Made by a program: the position numbers and the translations under genes | Notes under the pieces: model-generated | What the model was told of the DNA's origin: nothing | Database searches by the model: none | Seen by the model: only the letters and a program-made list of their open reading frames with translations | Assembly: GCA_963808455.1 (NCBI GenBank) | Contig: CAWEHT010000208.1 | Location: 1 to 31,788 of the forward strand | Length of the DNA stretch: 31,788 nucleotides | Source: CAWEHT01 sp963808455 | GTDB lineage: Bacteria; Chloroflexota; Anaerolineae; CG2-30-64-16 | Direction: 5' to 3' | Part shown: positions 7,728-15,885 of the stretch, piece after piece | How positions within the stretch are numbered: the stretch's first letter is position 1 | Layout of the letters: each line of letters begins with the position of its first letter

Positions 7728-8444
7728 GTGATCAACCTGGATGCCAAACGCCAGCTCGATGTTGCTGCAATCGCCTCACATGTCGGGCAGGCTCTCGAAC
7801 CGGCGGCGACGCCGGTCCAGCCCGAACCCCTCCTGGCGAACAGCCCTCTGCCGATGTTGGACGAGCTGAGCCGGCAGGTCAGACAATTGGTCGCCGAACT
7901 GGAACGTTGCCGCTCGCTTCAGCAGCGCCTGGAGCAACAGCTCACGGCGCTGGGGCAGCAGGTCCATCTCTTGCCTGCCCATATCGTGCGCCTGGAGCAA
8001 TGGAGCGTTGGGGTAGACCTCCGCCTGACCACACTTGAGATCCCTGTCGCTCAGCCGAATGGCAGCGAACCCCAGGCCGGCTGTTGGCTCAGCGTCAAAG
8101 AAGTTGCCCGCCAGCTGGGCGTCAAGGAAGACACGATCCGCCGATACGTGCACGAAGGCAAGGTGCAAGCCACCCGGCTGCCCGGCGGGCGCAGGCTCCG
8201 GGTGTATTGGCCCGACGGCTGTGCCTGCCAGGCAGCCGAGGCTGGCCCGCGGCCCCAGAATCTGAGGGAGCCCGGGAAGGAGCCTCCGGCCGGCCGTGAA
8301 TCCCCGCCCTGGTCATGCTCGTCCCGCATCCACATGCCACCCGGGAAGGAACTGCGTTGTCAACTCATCGCTTTGCTTTGCCCGTCGCCCTCGCGATTGC
8401 AGTCCTCGCGAGCGGCTGTTCGTCCTTCATCAGCGTGCAGGTGA
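7728..8444 (+). CDS. Coiled-coil protein with MerR/BldC-like helix-turn-helix
   Basis: As read, 238 residues from a GTG start with GGTGAGAG upstream. Residues about 44-105 form a Gln/Leu-rich coiled coil. Residues 119-163 form an excisionase/BldC-type winged HTH (WLSVKEVARQLGVKEDTIRR, then YVHEGKVQATRLPGGRRLRV), a fold that binds DNA directly and in BldC oligomerises head-to-tail on direct repeats. After residue 164 the sequence becomes Pro/Arg-rich without recognisable structure and overlaps the sortase start in another frame by 88 bases. The true end may therefore be near 8250, with a frame error between. It lies at the end of the flagellar cluster, which makes it a candidate regulator for the 11-bp-phased operators. 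Confidence 0.7.
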   Translation: MINLDAKRQLDVAAIASHVGQALEPAATPVQPEPLLANSPLPMLDELSRQVRQLVAELERCRSLQQRLEQQLTALGQQVHLLPAHIVRLEQWSVGVDLRLTTLEIPVAQPNGSEPQAGCWLSVKEVARQLGVKEDTIRRYVHEGKVQATRLPGGRRLRVYWPDGCACQAAEAGPRPQNLREPGKEPPAGRESPPWSCSSRIHMPPGKELRCQLIALLCPSPSRLQSSRAAVRPSSACR

Positions 8445-9146
8445 CCAGTTCTCCGCCTGCCGGCGACGCCACGGCTTTGTCGGCGGCTGCTCCCCAGGAT
8501 AGCCATCGGAGCACGGGGGATACGCAGGGGGAACCTGGAGTTCAGTACCCAGATACCGCCACTTTGTCGGTTGAGGCGGCACCGGTGCCCGCCTCTTCCA
8601 CGGCAGGCACGCAAGGCACCGGCACCACCTCGAGCCAGGAGGACACCTTGGCCGCGCCGCCTGGTACGCCGATCTCGGCTACGGTATCACCCGCACCCAC
8701 CCCGGGCGTGCCGACCCGCATCGTAGCGCCCGCGATCAGCCTGGATGCGCCCGTCGTGGAGATCGGTTGGGCACCCTCCGCCGATGGGAGCGGGACCGAA
8801 TGGCAACTGCCTGACAACGCTGCCGGCTACCAATACGGCTCGGCACCGCCGGGCCAGCCGGGGAACACGGTCATCTCCGGGCATCACAACATCAAAGGCA
8901 AAGTCTTTGCCCGCCTTCACGAGCTTGTGCAGGGCGATCAGGTTGATCTCTACGTGGGGAGCCAGGTGTATCATTATCGGGTGGACGATAGCTTTATCCT
9001 GCCCGAGCGAGGTATGCCCACGGAGCAACGCCTCGAAGAATGCCAGCTGGATCGGCCCTACCGGCGACGATCGGCTCACGATGGTCACTTGCTGGCCGCC
9101 CAACGACAATTCCTATCGCGTGATCGTGATCGCGCTCCCCGAGTGA
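8357..9146 (+). CDS. Sortase-family transpeptidase with lipoprotein-like N-terminus, frameshifted near 9035
   Basis: Sortases join or anchor surface proteins. I chose the TTG at 8357 because GGAAGGAA lies 6 bases upstream and the protein then begins with a short basic end, a hydrophobic stretch and the lipobox LASGC (Cys21). A Ser/Thr/Pro-rich stalk of about 95 residues follows. The catalytic domain starts at TRIVAPAISLDAPVVEIGW and carries the His motif NTVISGHHN (near residue 176). Near base 9035 the frame changes; in the new frame come LTMVTCWPPNDNSYRVIVIA, with the catalytic Cys (TC) and Arg (YR), and the stop at 9144-9146. The domain resembles class D/E sortases. A lipobox in place of the usual membrane anchor is odd. 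The substrate is unknown; I saw no LPxTG-type signal in the window. Confidence 0.8.
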
Positions 9147-9210
9147 CGGGAAAGACGGCAAGCGGATAAAAGGGGAAGAGGTATTGGACCGGTTTGCGAA
9201 CCCGCTCTCA

Positions 9211-9260
9211 GCCCGGAGCGGTCGTCACTTGCATTCCCTGGTGACGGGCCAGCTCCGGGC
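9211..9260. terminator. Long bipartite hairpin between convergent genes
   Basis: GCCCGGAGC (9211-9219) pairs perfectly with GCTCCGGGC (9252-9260). Within the loop CGTCAC (9223-9228) pairs with GTGACG (9241-9246). It lies between the convergent sortase and GT2-TPR genes and is followed on the plus strand by a T-rich stretch, so it could terminate transcription from one or both sides. Confidence 0.5.
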
Positions 9261-9280
9261 GGTGTTTGCTTTTGCCCTCT

Positions 9281-10969
9281 TCAGCTTATTTCCTGCTTCT
9301 TCCCCTGTGCGGTCGCCCATTCCGACAGCCGCCACGCCTCCCGTGCTTGATCGTGTTGCCCGAGTTTTTCCATGGCGACTGACAAATAGCGGTAGTTGTC
9401 CGGGTCGCTCGGCGCGGATTTGATCGCCTGGCCGAAGAGCTCTGCCGCTTGGGTGTGGTCGCCGCGCGCCAGCGCGGCCAGTCCCTGCACCTGAATCTCG
9501 CGGAATTCGATGGGGGCGTTGGGGGTGGTCGCGGTGGTCAGCAGGACCCGGTTGGCTTGCAGCCGCGTCGCCATAGCGTTGGCCTGCTCCTCGGCCAGCC
9601 CGCAGGCCCTGGCCCTGGCGATGGCCTGCATAGCGTCAGCCCACCGCCCCTGGCGGTACCATAGCTCCGCGCGCAACATCCAGGGCCGAGGGTTGCCGTC
9701 CAGGGCTGCCGGCAACTGGCCAAGCGCCTGCTCGGCCTCCCCAAGCCGCCCCAGATCGATGGCGAGCCCGGCCAGCGTCATCGTATAGTTGACTTTGGTG
9801 GGGTCATGGGCTGCCGCGCGCGCGATCCATCCAATGGCCTCGTCGAAGCGGCCCAACGCCGCATAAGCGTTGCAAAGAGTGCTTTCGAGCCAGGCGTCGG
9901 GCGGGCGGAGGCCCACCACCCCCGGTTGGTTGTGCTCGACGGCGCTCAACAAGAGAGGCAAGGCCCCGGCGGCACGTCCCTGGACGATGAGTGCCCGCCC
10001 TTGCATGGCAAGTATGTAGGGGTGTCCGGGAAATTCGACGAGCGCATCGCCCAGCAACCGGTTCAGCGCCTCTGCCTGCTCTGGCGCGTTGAGCGCCGTG
10101 GCCAGCGACGCGTAGGACCAGAAGCGCGCGAGGTTGAAATTCGGCGTGGGCTTGCTGTTTTGAAGCACTGCCCTAAGGTCCTCAGCCATCCCCTCCCGGA
10201 GGCCCAGCAGCGCTCGGGCCTGACCTCGATAGAAGAGGAGCTCGGTGTCGCCGGGTTCTTTGGCGAGCTGCTCATCGAGAAGCGCCAGGTTGCGCCTGCT
10301 CTTGGCCAGCCGGGCCTCCTGATCGAGGTACCCGGTGTGATCCACGCGCAGCTCGGTGTTGGCGACGCGCAGGCCGAGCCGCTTGAGGTCGCTCACAACC
10401 GACTCATGGACGGCGCCGTGGAAGCGCACGCCCTTTCCATTGCGGAACAGCCTCACATGGGTCGTGATGTCCTCGCCCCCCTCAGGGACCCGGCTTACCA
10501 CGTGGTAGGAGAAGCCGTCCGCCAGCCCGGAAGCGACCGCGGCTTTGGTTTGAGCCACCACCTCCGCGCTTAGCCTGTCGTCCGCATCCAGCCAGAAGAT
10601 CCACTTGCATTTGGCATGGGAGAGCGCCTCGTTGCGTGCCGCCGCAAAATCGCCGATCCAGGGGAAGTCATGGACCTCCGCGCCGTGGGCGAGCGCGATG
10701 GCCACCGTGTCGTCCGTCGAGCCCGTGTCCACCACGATAGTCTGGCGCGCCAGGTCCTGGAGCGAGTCCAGGCATGGGCCGAGGTTAGCCGATTCGTTCT
10801 TCACGATCATGCAGACGGAAATGGAAGGCCAACTCGAGGGCGCAACCGCGTGCGCGAAGCTGGCCACAGGCCGCTGGCCGGCCGGGAGGCCCTCTGGTCC
10901 GGGCTGCGCCTTACGCTGATTTGGAGGCCGTGCTGGCCCACCACGGCCAGGTGCCCTCATGTGCTTCAT
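9281..10969 (-). CDS. GT2-family glycosyltransferase with C-terminal TPR repeats
   Basis: A cytoplasmic inverting glycosyltransferase, 562 residues from the ATG at 10969, which is preceded by AAGGAATAGGGGA. Longer starts up to 11059 would run into the control region. The GT-A domain (about residues 48-240) shows SISVCMIVKNESANLGPCLD, VVDTGSTDDT, FAAARNEALSHAKCKWIFWL and the metal-binding DAD at about 128-130. The remainder is helical and TPR-like (AALARGDHTQAAELFGQAIK). GT2-TPR proteins of this shape occur in flagellin and surface glycosylation loci. It is divergent from the glycosylation operon and shares its control region. Confidence 0.88.
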   Translation of the reverse strand: MKHMRAPGRGGPARPPNQRKAQPGPEGLPAGQRPVASFAHAVAPSSWPSISVCMIVKNESANLGPCLDSLQDLARQTIVVDTGSTDDTVAIALAHGAEVHDFPWIGDFAAARNEALSHAKCKWIFWLDADDRLSAEVVAQTKAAVASGLADGFSYHVVSRVPEGGEDITTHVRLFRNGKGVRFHGAVHESVVSDLKRLGLRVANTELRVDHTGYLDQEARLAKSRRNLALLDEQLAKEPGDTELLFYRGQARALLGLREGMAEDLRAVLQNSKPTPNFNLARFWSYASLATALNAPEQAEALNRLLGDALVEFPGHPYILAMQGRALIVQGRAAGALPLLLSAVEHNQPGVVGLRPPDAWLESTLCNAYAALGRFDEAIGWIARAAAHDPTKVNYTMTLAGLAIDLGRLGEAEQALGQLPAALDGNPRPWMLRAELWYRQGRWADAMQAIARARACGLAEEQANAMATRLQANRVLLTTATTPNAPIEFREIQVQGLAALARGDHTQAAELFGQAIKSAPSDPDNYRYLSVAMEKLGQHDQAREAWRLSEWATAQGKKQEIS

Positions 10970-11021
10970 TCCCCTATTCCTTCCATCGGCGGGATGAGGG
11001 GACCTCACGGTCCTCCCTGAC

Positions 11022-11027
11022 ACGATA
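11022..11027 (-). promoter_or_regulatory. Candidate -10 for the GT2-TPR gene
   Basis: The minus strand reads TATCGT (4 of 6 to TATAAT), 53 bases upstream of the ATG at 10969. It starts 27 bases after the start of the last operator hexamer (11054 on the minus strand), the same distance as on the plus-strand side. Confidence 0.35.
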
Positions 11028-11048
11028 CCGCTACGCGCGCAGGGCGCG

Positions 11049-11087
11049 TGTAAGCGCAAAGTTCGGACCTCGTAAGATTGCCGTAAA
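11049..11087 (-). promoter_or_regulatory. Operator array, 11-bp phased, facing the GT2-TPR gene
   Basis: Plus-strand hexamers TGTAAG (11049), CGTAAG (11071) and CGTAAA (11082) fall on an exact 11-base grid; the grid position at 11060 holds a degenerate AGTTCG. On the minus strand they read TTTACG/CTTACG/CTTACA, identical to the words upstream of flagellin. Confidence 0.65.
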
Positions 11088-11147
11088 GGACCGGGGCGGC
11101 TCGCCGGCGCCGCGCAACGTTCGCCTGTGCGATCACCCGGGGAACGG

Positions 11148-11186
11148 TTTACAGAAGCCTTACGATCTTGTAACGTGGCCCTTACG
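11148..11186 (+). promoter_or_regulatory. Operator array, 11-bp phased, facing the glycosylation operon
   Basis: TTTACA (11148), CTTACG (11159), GTAACG (11170) and CTTACG (11181) start exactly 11 bases apart. The last copy begins 27 bases before a TATGAT -10 candidate and thus covers the -35 position. With 11049-11087 it forms a divergent pair like that at 3365-3447. The rest of the 10970-11353 gap (about 140 bases before rfbF) shows nothing further that I recognise and would be an untranslated leader. Confidence 0.7.
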
Positions 11187-11207
11187 CGCTGGCTTCCGCT
11201 CGGGCGC

Positions 11208-11213
11208 TATGAT
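11208..11213 (+). promoter_or_regulatory. Candidate -10 for the glycosylation operon
   Basis: TATGAT (5 of 6 to TATAAT). The sequence 17 bases upstream is CGCGCT, not a -35, so an activator at the neighbouring repeats would be needed. The predicted leader to the ATG at 11354 is about 135 bases. Confidence 0.4.
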
Positions 11214-11353
11214 GACTTCGCCGCGTAGGGTTTGCGCGTGCAACCTTTGTGGATCTCGAGGCCCGATCCGGGTGGCAGCATCGCAAAGGCCGCGGGCCCG
11301 CCCATCGCTGGCATCCTCGAGAGCAGCCAACTGGCGTGGCGGGAGCATTCCAT

Positions 11354-12125
11354 ATGAAAGTGGTTATCCTGGCCGGTGGCCTGGGCACCCGTCTGGCGGA
11401 GGAGACCGAGGTCAAGCCCAAGCCGATGGTGGAAATCGGCGGCCGGCCGATCCTGTGGCACATCATGAAGATTCTATGCATATTACGGCTTCCGCGAGTT
11501 CTACATCGCCCTGGGTTACAAGGGCGAGATGATCAAGCGCTATTTCCTCGACTACCACGCCCTCAGCGGGAGCATGACCATCGACCTGGCCAGCGGCAAC
11601 ATCCAGGTGCACCACAAAGAATGCGAGGACTGGATCGTCCACTTGATCGATACGGGCCTGCTGACCAACACCGGTGGCCGCGTCCGCCGCCTGCGCCCCT
11701 ACCTCGACGGGGAGACTTTCATGGTCACCTACGGTGACGGCGTTGCCGACATCGACATCGCCCGCATGCTGGCCTTCCATCAAGCGCACGGGCGCACCGC
11801 AACGGTCACGGCCGTCCGGCCTCCTGCCCGCTTCGGCGGCCTCGGGCTCAACGGCGATGAGGTGGTGCACTTCGTCGAGAAGCCGCAGATCGGCGAGGGT
11901 TGGATCAACGGCGGCTTCCTGGCCTTCGAGCCATCGATCTTTCAATTGCTACGGGACGACTCGAGCGTGCTCGAGGTCGATGCCTTGGAGTCATTGGCCG
12001 CGGCTAATCACCTGGCTGCCTATCGCCACGATGGTTTCTGGCAATGTATGGATACCTTGCGGGATGTCCGGTCCCTTCAATCCCTCTGGAGCGATGGCAA
12101 CGCGCCCTGGAAAGTGTGGAATTGA
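11354..12125 (+). CDS. rfbF: Glucose-1-phosphate cytidylyltransferase, frameshifted near 11472
   Basis: The enzyme makes CDP-glucose from CTP and glucose 1-phosphate, the entry to CDP-linked deoxy sugars. MKVVILAGGLGTRLAEETEV with KPKPMVEIGGRPILWHIMKI is the nucleotidyltransferase signature with the RfbF-specific EET and HIMKI. An extra base near 11472 shifts the frame, after which YYGFREFYIALGYKGEMIKR, FMVTYGDGVADIDIARML, VEKPQIGEGWINGGFLAFEP and FWQCMDTLRDVRSLQSLW follow the family closely. The total is about 257 residues, the usual length. It is the first gene of a seven-gene, almost gap-free operon; the next ATG follows its stop by 3 bases. The frame change looks like a one-base insertion error. 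Confidence 0.92.
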
Positions 12126-12128
12126 CAA

Positions 12129-13158
12129 ATGCGAGTTCTGGTCACCGGCCATCACGGCTATATCGGCTCGGTCATGGTGCCTCTCCTCTTTCAGGCTGGG
12201 CACGATGTTGTGGGCCTCGACACCTTCTACTATGAGGGCTGTGATCTGTTGCCAGGGGAACCGGGGTGTCCCGCGCTGCGCAAGGATACGCGTGACGTCA
12301 CGGCGGCGGACCTGGCAGGCTTCGACGCGGTGATCCACCTGGCCGCGCTCTCAAACGATCCGCTTTGCGATTTGAAGCCGGAGTGGACCTATGAGATCAA
12401 CCACCAGGCCACGGTGCGCCTGGCCCGGCTGGCCAAGGAAGCGGGCGTCCGGCGCTTCCTCTTCGCGTCATCCTGTTCCATCTATGGGGCCGCCGGCGAC
12501 GAGATGCGCGCCGAGGACTCGAAGGTCGCCCCGATTACCCCGTACGCCGAGGCCAAAGTGCGCGTCGAAGACGACCTGGCAAGGATGGCCGATGAGGACT
12601 TTTCCCCGGTCTTCTTCCGCAATGCCACGGCCTATGGCGCTTCCCCGCGGCTTCGCGCCGATGTGGTGTTGAACAACCTGGTCTGTTCGGGCCTTCACGA
12701 CCGGGCAGGTTCGCATCTTGAGCGATGGCACGCCGTGGCGTCCCATCGTCCACATTCAGGACATCGCGGCCGCATTCATTGCCGCGCTGGCGGCGCCGCG
12801 CGAGAGCATCCACAATGAGGCCTTCAACGTGGGCGCCGATGGGGAGAACTATCAGGTTCGCGAGCTCGCCGAGATCGTCGCCGAGACCGTCCCGGGCTGC
12901 CGCGTCCAGTTCGGCCCGCACGCCGGCCCTGACCCGCGCAGCTATCGGGTCAACTTCAGCAAGCTGTCGAGGAGGCTCCCAGCCTGCGCCGCAAAGTGGA
13001 CCGCTCGCGCTGGCGCCCGGGAGGTTTACGAAGCGGTCAAGCAGGCCGGGTTGAGCGCCGCCGAATTTCAGGGCAGGAAGTTCGTGCGCCTCAATCAACT
13101 GAAATATCTCCTCGCCAATCAATTTCTGGACGACGAGCTGCGCTGGAGGAAGCCATGA
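12129..13158 (+). CDS. Extended SDR NAD(P)-dependent sugar epimerase/dehydratase, frameshifted near 12690
   Basis: An extended short-chain dehydrogenase acting on a nucleotide sugar. MRVLVTGHHGYIGSVM is the dinucleotide-binding GxxGxxG. AVIHLAALSNDP and FASSCSIYG precede the catalytic TPYAEAK (Tyr139, Lys143). Near 12690 the frame changes, then GTPWRPIVHIQDIAAAFIAA and NEAFNVGADGENYQVRELAE complete the substrate domain. No CDP-glucose 4,6-dehydratase (RfbG) lies in the operon, so this enzyme may fill that step or a later epimerisation or reduction. The exact reaction is unknown. Its stop overlaps the next ATG by 4 bases, which suggests coupled translation. Confidence 0.85.
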
Positions 13159-14429
13159 CGGCTCGGGCCTGTCGCTCCTGCGGATACGCCACACTGCACC
13201 CGGTTCTGGATCTCGGCAGGACTCCGCTGGCCAACCAGCTCCTTGCCCTGAGCCAGCTCGATCGGCCAGAAGCCTTCTATCCGCTCGAAGTTGTCCTCTG
13301 TCCCCGCTGCACTTTGGTCCAGATCACGGAGACTGTGCCGCCCGAGCAACTGTTTCGAGAGTACCCGTACTTTTCCTCCTTTTCGGATACGTTGCTCCAG
13401 CATGCGGAGGAGCTGGCAAATAGCCTTGTCGATGCGCGTTCCTTGGATGGCCGTAGCGAAGTAGTCGAGCTGGCCAGCAACGATGGCTACCTGTTGCAGT
13501 ACTATAAGCGCCGGGGCGTGCGTGTGCTGGGCATCGAGCCGGCGCGCAACATTGCCAGGGTTGCAGAGGAGCGCGGCATCCCGACGATCTGTGAGTTCTT
13601 CGACGCCGGGTTGGCGCTGCAGCTTCGAGAGCAAGACCACCGGGCGGACGTGCTGCACGCACATAATGTGCTGGCGCATGTCGCAGACCTGAACGGCTTC
13701 GTCGAGGGGATCCACGTGCTCTTGAAGGAGGACGGATTGGCCGTCGTCGAAACCCCTTACATCAAAGACCTCATTGACCATTGCGAGTTCGACACGATCT
13801 ACCACGAGCACCTGTGCTACTACTCTTTGACGGCCCTTGACGACCTCTTCCGCCGGCACGGGATGCTGGTTCAGGACGTGGCCCGCATTCCCATCCACGG
13901 TGGCTCCCTGCGCGTTCTCGTGGGACAGGCCGGTGCCTTCGTCCCCACGGCTGCTGTCACATCGCTTCTGGCAGAGGAGGCAGCCTGGGGCGTAGGGCGC
14001 CTGGAGTTCTACCAATGCTTTAGTGAAGGCGTGAGCCACCTGAAGGAATGCTTGCGAGCGATGTTGTCCGACCTCAAGCAACGGGGCAATCACATCGCTG
14101 CCTATGGCGCCGCGGCCAAGGGCAGCACCCTGCTGAATTACTGCCTCATCGGCTCTGACCTCCTGGATTTTGTGGTCGACCGCAGCACCTACAAACAGGG
14201 GCACTACATGCCGGGCGTGCATCTCCCTATCTGTTCGCCACAACGGTTGCTGGACGACATGCCCGACTACACCTTGCTCCTGACCTGGAATTTCGCACCC
14301 GAGATCGTGCAACAGCAGTCCGATTACATCAGGCGGGGCGGGCGGTTCATCGTCCCCATCCCCAGACTAGAGGTTGTGGATACCGACTGGCTGGCTCAGG
14401 CTCATGCGGAGTCGAGCTACGCGCTATGA
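13155..14429 (+). CDS. Nucleotide-sugar C-methyltransferase (TylCIII/NovU type)
   Basis: A SAM-dependent enzyme that adds a branch methyl to C-3 or C-5 of a 4-keto NDP-sugar, 424 residues. It has the three-part layout of the family: an N-terminal zinc-binding part (CRSCG at 6-10, CPRC at 49-52), the methyltransferase core with SAM loop VVELASNDGYLLQYY (103-117), and a C-terminal domain containing IAAYGAAAKGSTLLNYC. HEHLCYYSL and HGGSLRVLV are further family words. It starts within the stop of the SDR and ends overlapping the next gene by 4 bases. The final sugar is therefore probably C-methyl-branched. Confidence 0.9.
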   Translation: MTARACRSCGYATLHPVLDLGRTPLANQLLALSQLDRPEAFYPLEVVLCPRCTLVQITETVPPEQLFREYPYFSSFSDTLLQHAEELANSLVDARSLDGRSEVVELASNDGYLLQYYKRRGVRVLGIEPARNIARVAEERGIPTICEFFDAGLALQLREQDHRADVLHAHNVLAHVADLNGFVEGIHVLLKEDGLAVVETPYIKDLIDHCEFDTIYHEHLCYYSLTALDDLFRRHGMLVQDVARIPIHGGSLRVLVGQAGAFVPTAAVTSLLAEEAAWGVGRLEFYQCFSEGVSHLKECLRAMLSDLKQRGNHIAAYGAAAKGSTLLNYCLIGSDLLDFVVDRSTYKQGHYMPGVHLPICSPQRLLDDMPDYTLLLTWNFAPEIVQQQSDYIRRGGRFIVPIPRLEVVDTDWLAQAHAESSYAL

Positions 14430-14992
14430 GGTTCCAAGAGACGCGTCTACCAGGGGTCATCATCGTGAGCCTGGAAAGGATCGAGGACGAGCGGGGCTTC
14501 TTCGCTCGCTCGTTTTGCCAGGAAGAGTTCGCGGCCCGGGGTCTCAGCTCCGTCTTTGTCCAGTGCAACATTTCCCTCAACAGGCGCAGAGGCACGCTTC
14601 GAGGGATGCACTACCAGGTTTTCCCGCATGAAGAGGCCAAGCTGGTGCGTTGCACCATGGGCGCGATTTACGACGTTGCCCTGGATCTTCGCCCGAATTC
14701 TGCCACCTATTGCCAGTGGGTTTCAATCGAATTGACTGCAGCCAATCACGACATGTTGTACATTCCGGAGGGCATCGCACACGGTTTCCAGACGCTGATG
14801 GACGACTGCGAGGTCTTCTACCAGATGTCCGCGTCTTACCACCCGGAATGCGCTCGCGGGGTGCGGTGGGACGACCCAAGCGCGAAAATAGAGTGGCCGC
14901 TGGCAACCCCCATCGTCTCCGCGAAAGATAGGAGCTTCCCGGATCTCGTATGCCAAAGCGCGTTCTGCTCACCGGCGCCAGCGGCTTCGTAG
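14426..14992 (+). CDS. rfbC: RmlC-type NDP-4-keto-sugar 3,5-epimerase
   Basis: A cupin epimerase of 188 residues, the family length. DERGFFARSFC, NISLNRRRGTLRGMHYQ (catalytic base His62), VRCTMGAIYDVALDLR, YIPEGIAHGFQTL and FYQMSASY (Tyr132, catalytic acid) are conserved. It acts on the 4-keto sugar before or after the C-methyltransferase. Whether it uses a CDP- or dTDP-sugar cannot be read from the sequence, but the only nucleotidyltransferase in this operon is RfbF. It overlaps the previous gene by 4 bases and the next by 43. Confidence 0.92.
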   Translation: MRFQETRLPGVIIVSLERIEDERGFFARSFCQEEFAARGLSSVFVQCNISLNRRRGTLRGMHYQVFPHEEAKLVRCTMGAIYDVALDLRPNSATYCQWVSIELTAANHDMLYIPEGIAHGFQTLMDDCEVFYQMSASYHPECARGVRWDDPSAKIEWPLATPIVSAKDRSFPDLVCQSAFCSPAPAAS

Positions 14993-15885
14993 GGCACAGT
15001 TGCATCCCTTGGTTGTTGGCCGAGGGCTTCGAGGTGCACGCGGCGTCCTCGCGGCCTGTAACCGGATCTGATAGACAGCCGGTCATCTGGCACCAGGCGG
15101 ACCTTCTGCAGCAGGTCGATGCTGCGTCATTGATTGGCCGGGTGAAGCCGGAGTATTTATTGCATCTCGCCTGGTACGCGGAGCCCGGGAAGTACCTGAC
15201 AGCTCACGAGAACCTGGCCTGGACGTGCGCGAGCCTTGGCCTCATCGAGGAGTTCGCCGCCCAGCGTGGCGTCAGGGTGGTGACCGCAGGCTCGTGTGCT
15301 GAGTACGATTGGCGCTACGGCTACTGCTCGGAAGATGTCACGCCATTGGCGCCGCGAACGCTCTACGGCGTCTGCAAGCACTCGCTGCAACTGATGACCG
15401 CAGCCTTCGCCGGGCAAGCCGGCCTGAGCGCCGCGTGGGGGAGGATTTTTTTCCTGTACGGGCCGGGCGAACACCCGAAGCGGCTCGTCGCCTCGACAAT
15501 TCTCGCCTTGCTGAACGGGAGGCAGGCGCTCTGTACGCACGGCAGGCAAATCAGGGACTACCTGTACGTCGAGGATGCCGGCCGTGCCCTCGTATCGCTG
15601 CTGTGCAGTCAGCTGACCGGCCCATCCAACATCGCTTCCGGCCGGCCGGTGTCCGTGCAAAGCATCGTCTCCCTGATTGCGTCACAGCTGCAGCGACCGG
15701 AATTGGTGCGATTCGGGGCCAGGCCCGTCCCTGAGGACGACCCTCCGCTTCTCGTAGGCGACACTCGTCACCTCGGCGAAGGGATCGGCTGGCAGCCGAG
15801 ATATGACCTTGCGGGTGGAATAGCGGCAACGATCCAGTGGTGGAAGGATCGCACCGGTGAGGGGAGCCATGAAGCCTGTAACTGA
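14950..15885 (+). CDS. SDR sugar 4-ketoreductase/epimerase
   Basis: An extended SDR of 311 residues. VLLTGASGFVGHSCIPWLL binds NAD(P); ILADL-type strands are followed by VVTAGSCAEYDW and the catalytic TLYGVCK (Tyr139, Lys143); GRIFFLYGPGEHPKRLVAST and RDYLYVEDAGRAL are typical of NDP-4-keto-sugar reductases such as CDP-abequose synthase. Given an upstream C-methyltransferase and epimerase it probably carries out the final 4-keto reduction. It begins inside rfbC and ends 17 bases inside the next gene. Confidence 0.85.
   Translation: MPKRVLLTGASGFVGHSCIPWLLAEGFEVHAASSRPVTGSDRQPVIWHQADLLQQVDAASLIGRVKPEYLLHLAWYAEPGKYLTAHENLAWTCASLGLIEEFAAQRGVRVVTAGSCAEYDWRYGYCSEDVTPLAPRTLYGVCKHSLQLMTAAFAGQAGLSAAWGRIFFLYGPGEHPKRLVASTILALLNGRQALCTHGRQIRDYLYVEDAGRALVSLLCSQLTGPSNIASGRPVSVQSIVSLIASQLQRPELVRFGARPVPEDDPPLLVGDTRHLGEGIGWQPRYDLAGGIAATIQWWKDRTGEGSHEACN

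Noticed and set aside
9184..9423. Small plus-strand frame after the sortase
   Set aside because: It overlaps the hairpin and the end of the convergent GT2-TPR gene, lacks a clear ribosome site and shows no conserved feature.
11463..11945. Minus-strand open frame inside rfbF
   Set aside because: The plus strand encodes clear RfbF motifs here; the minus frame is a shadow.
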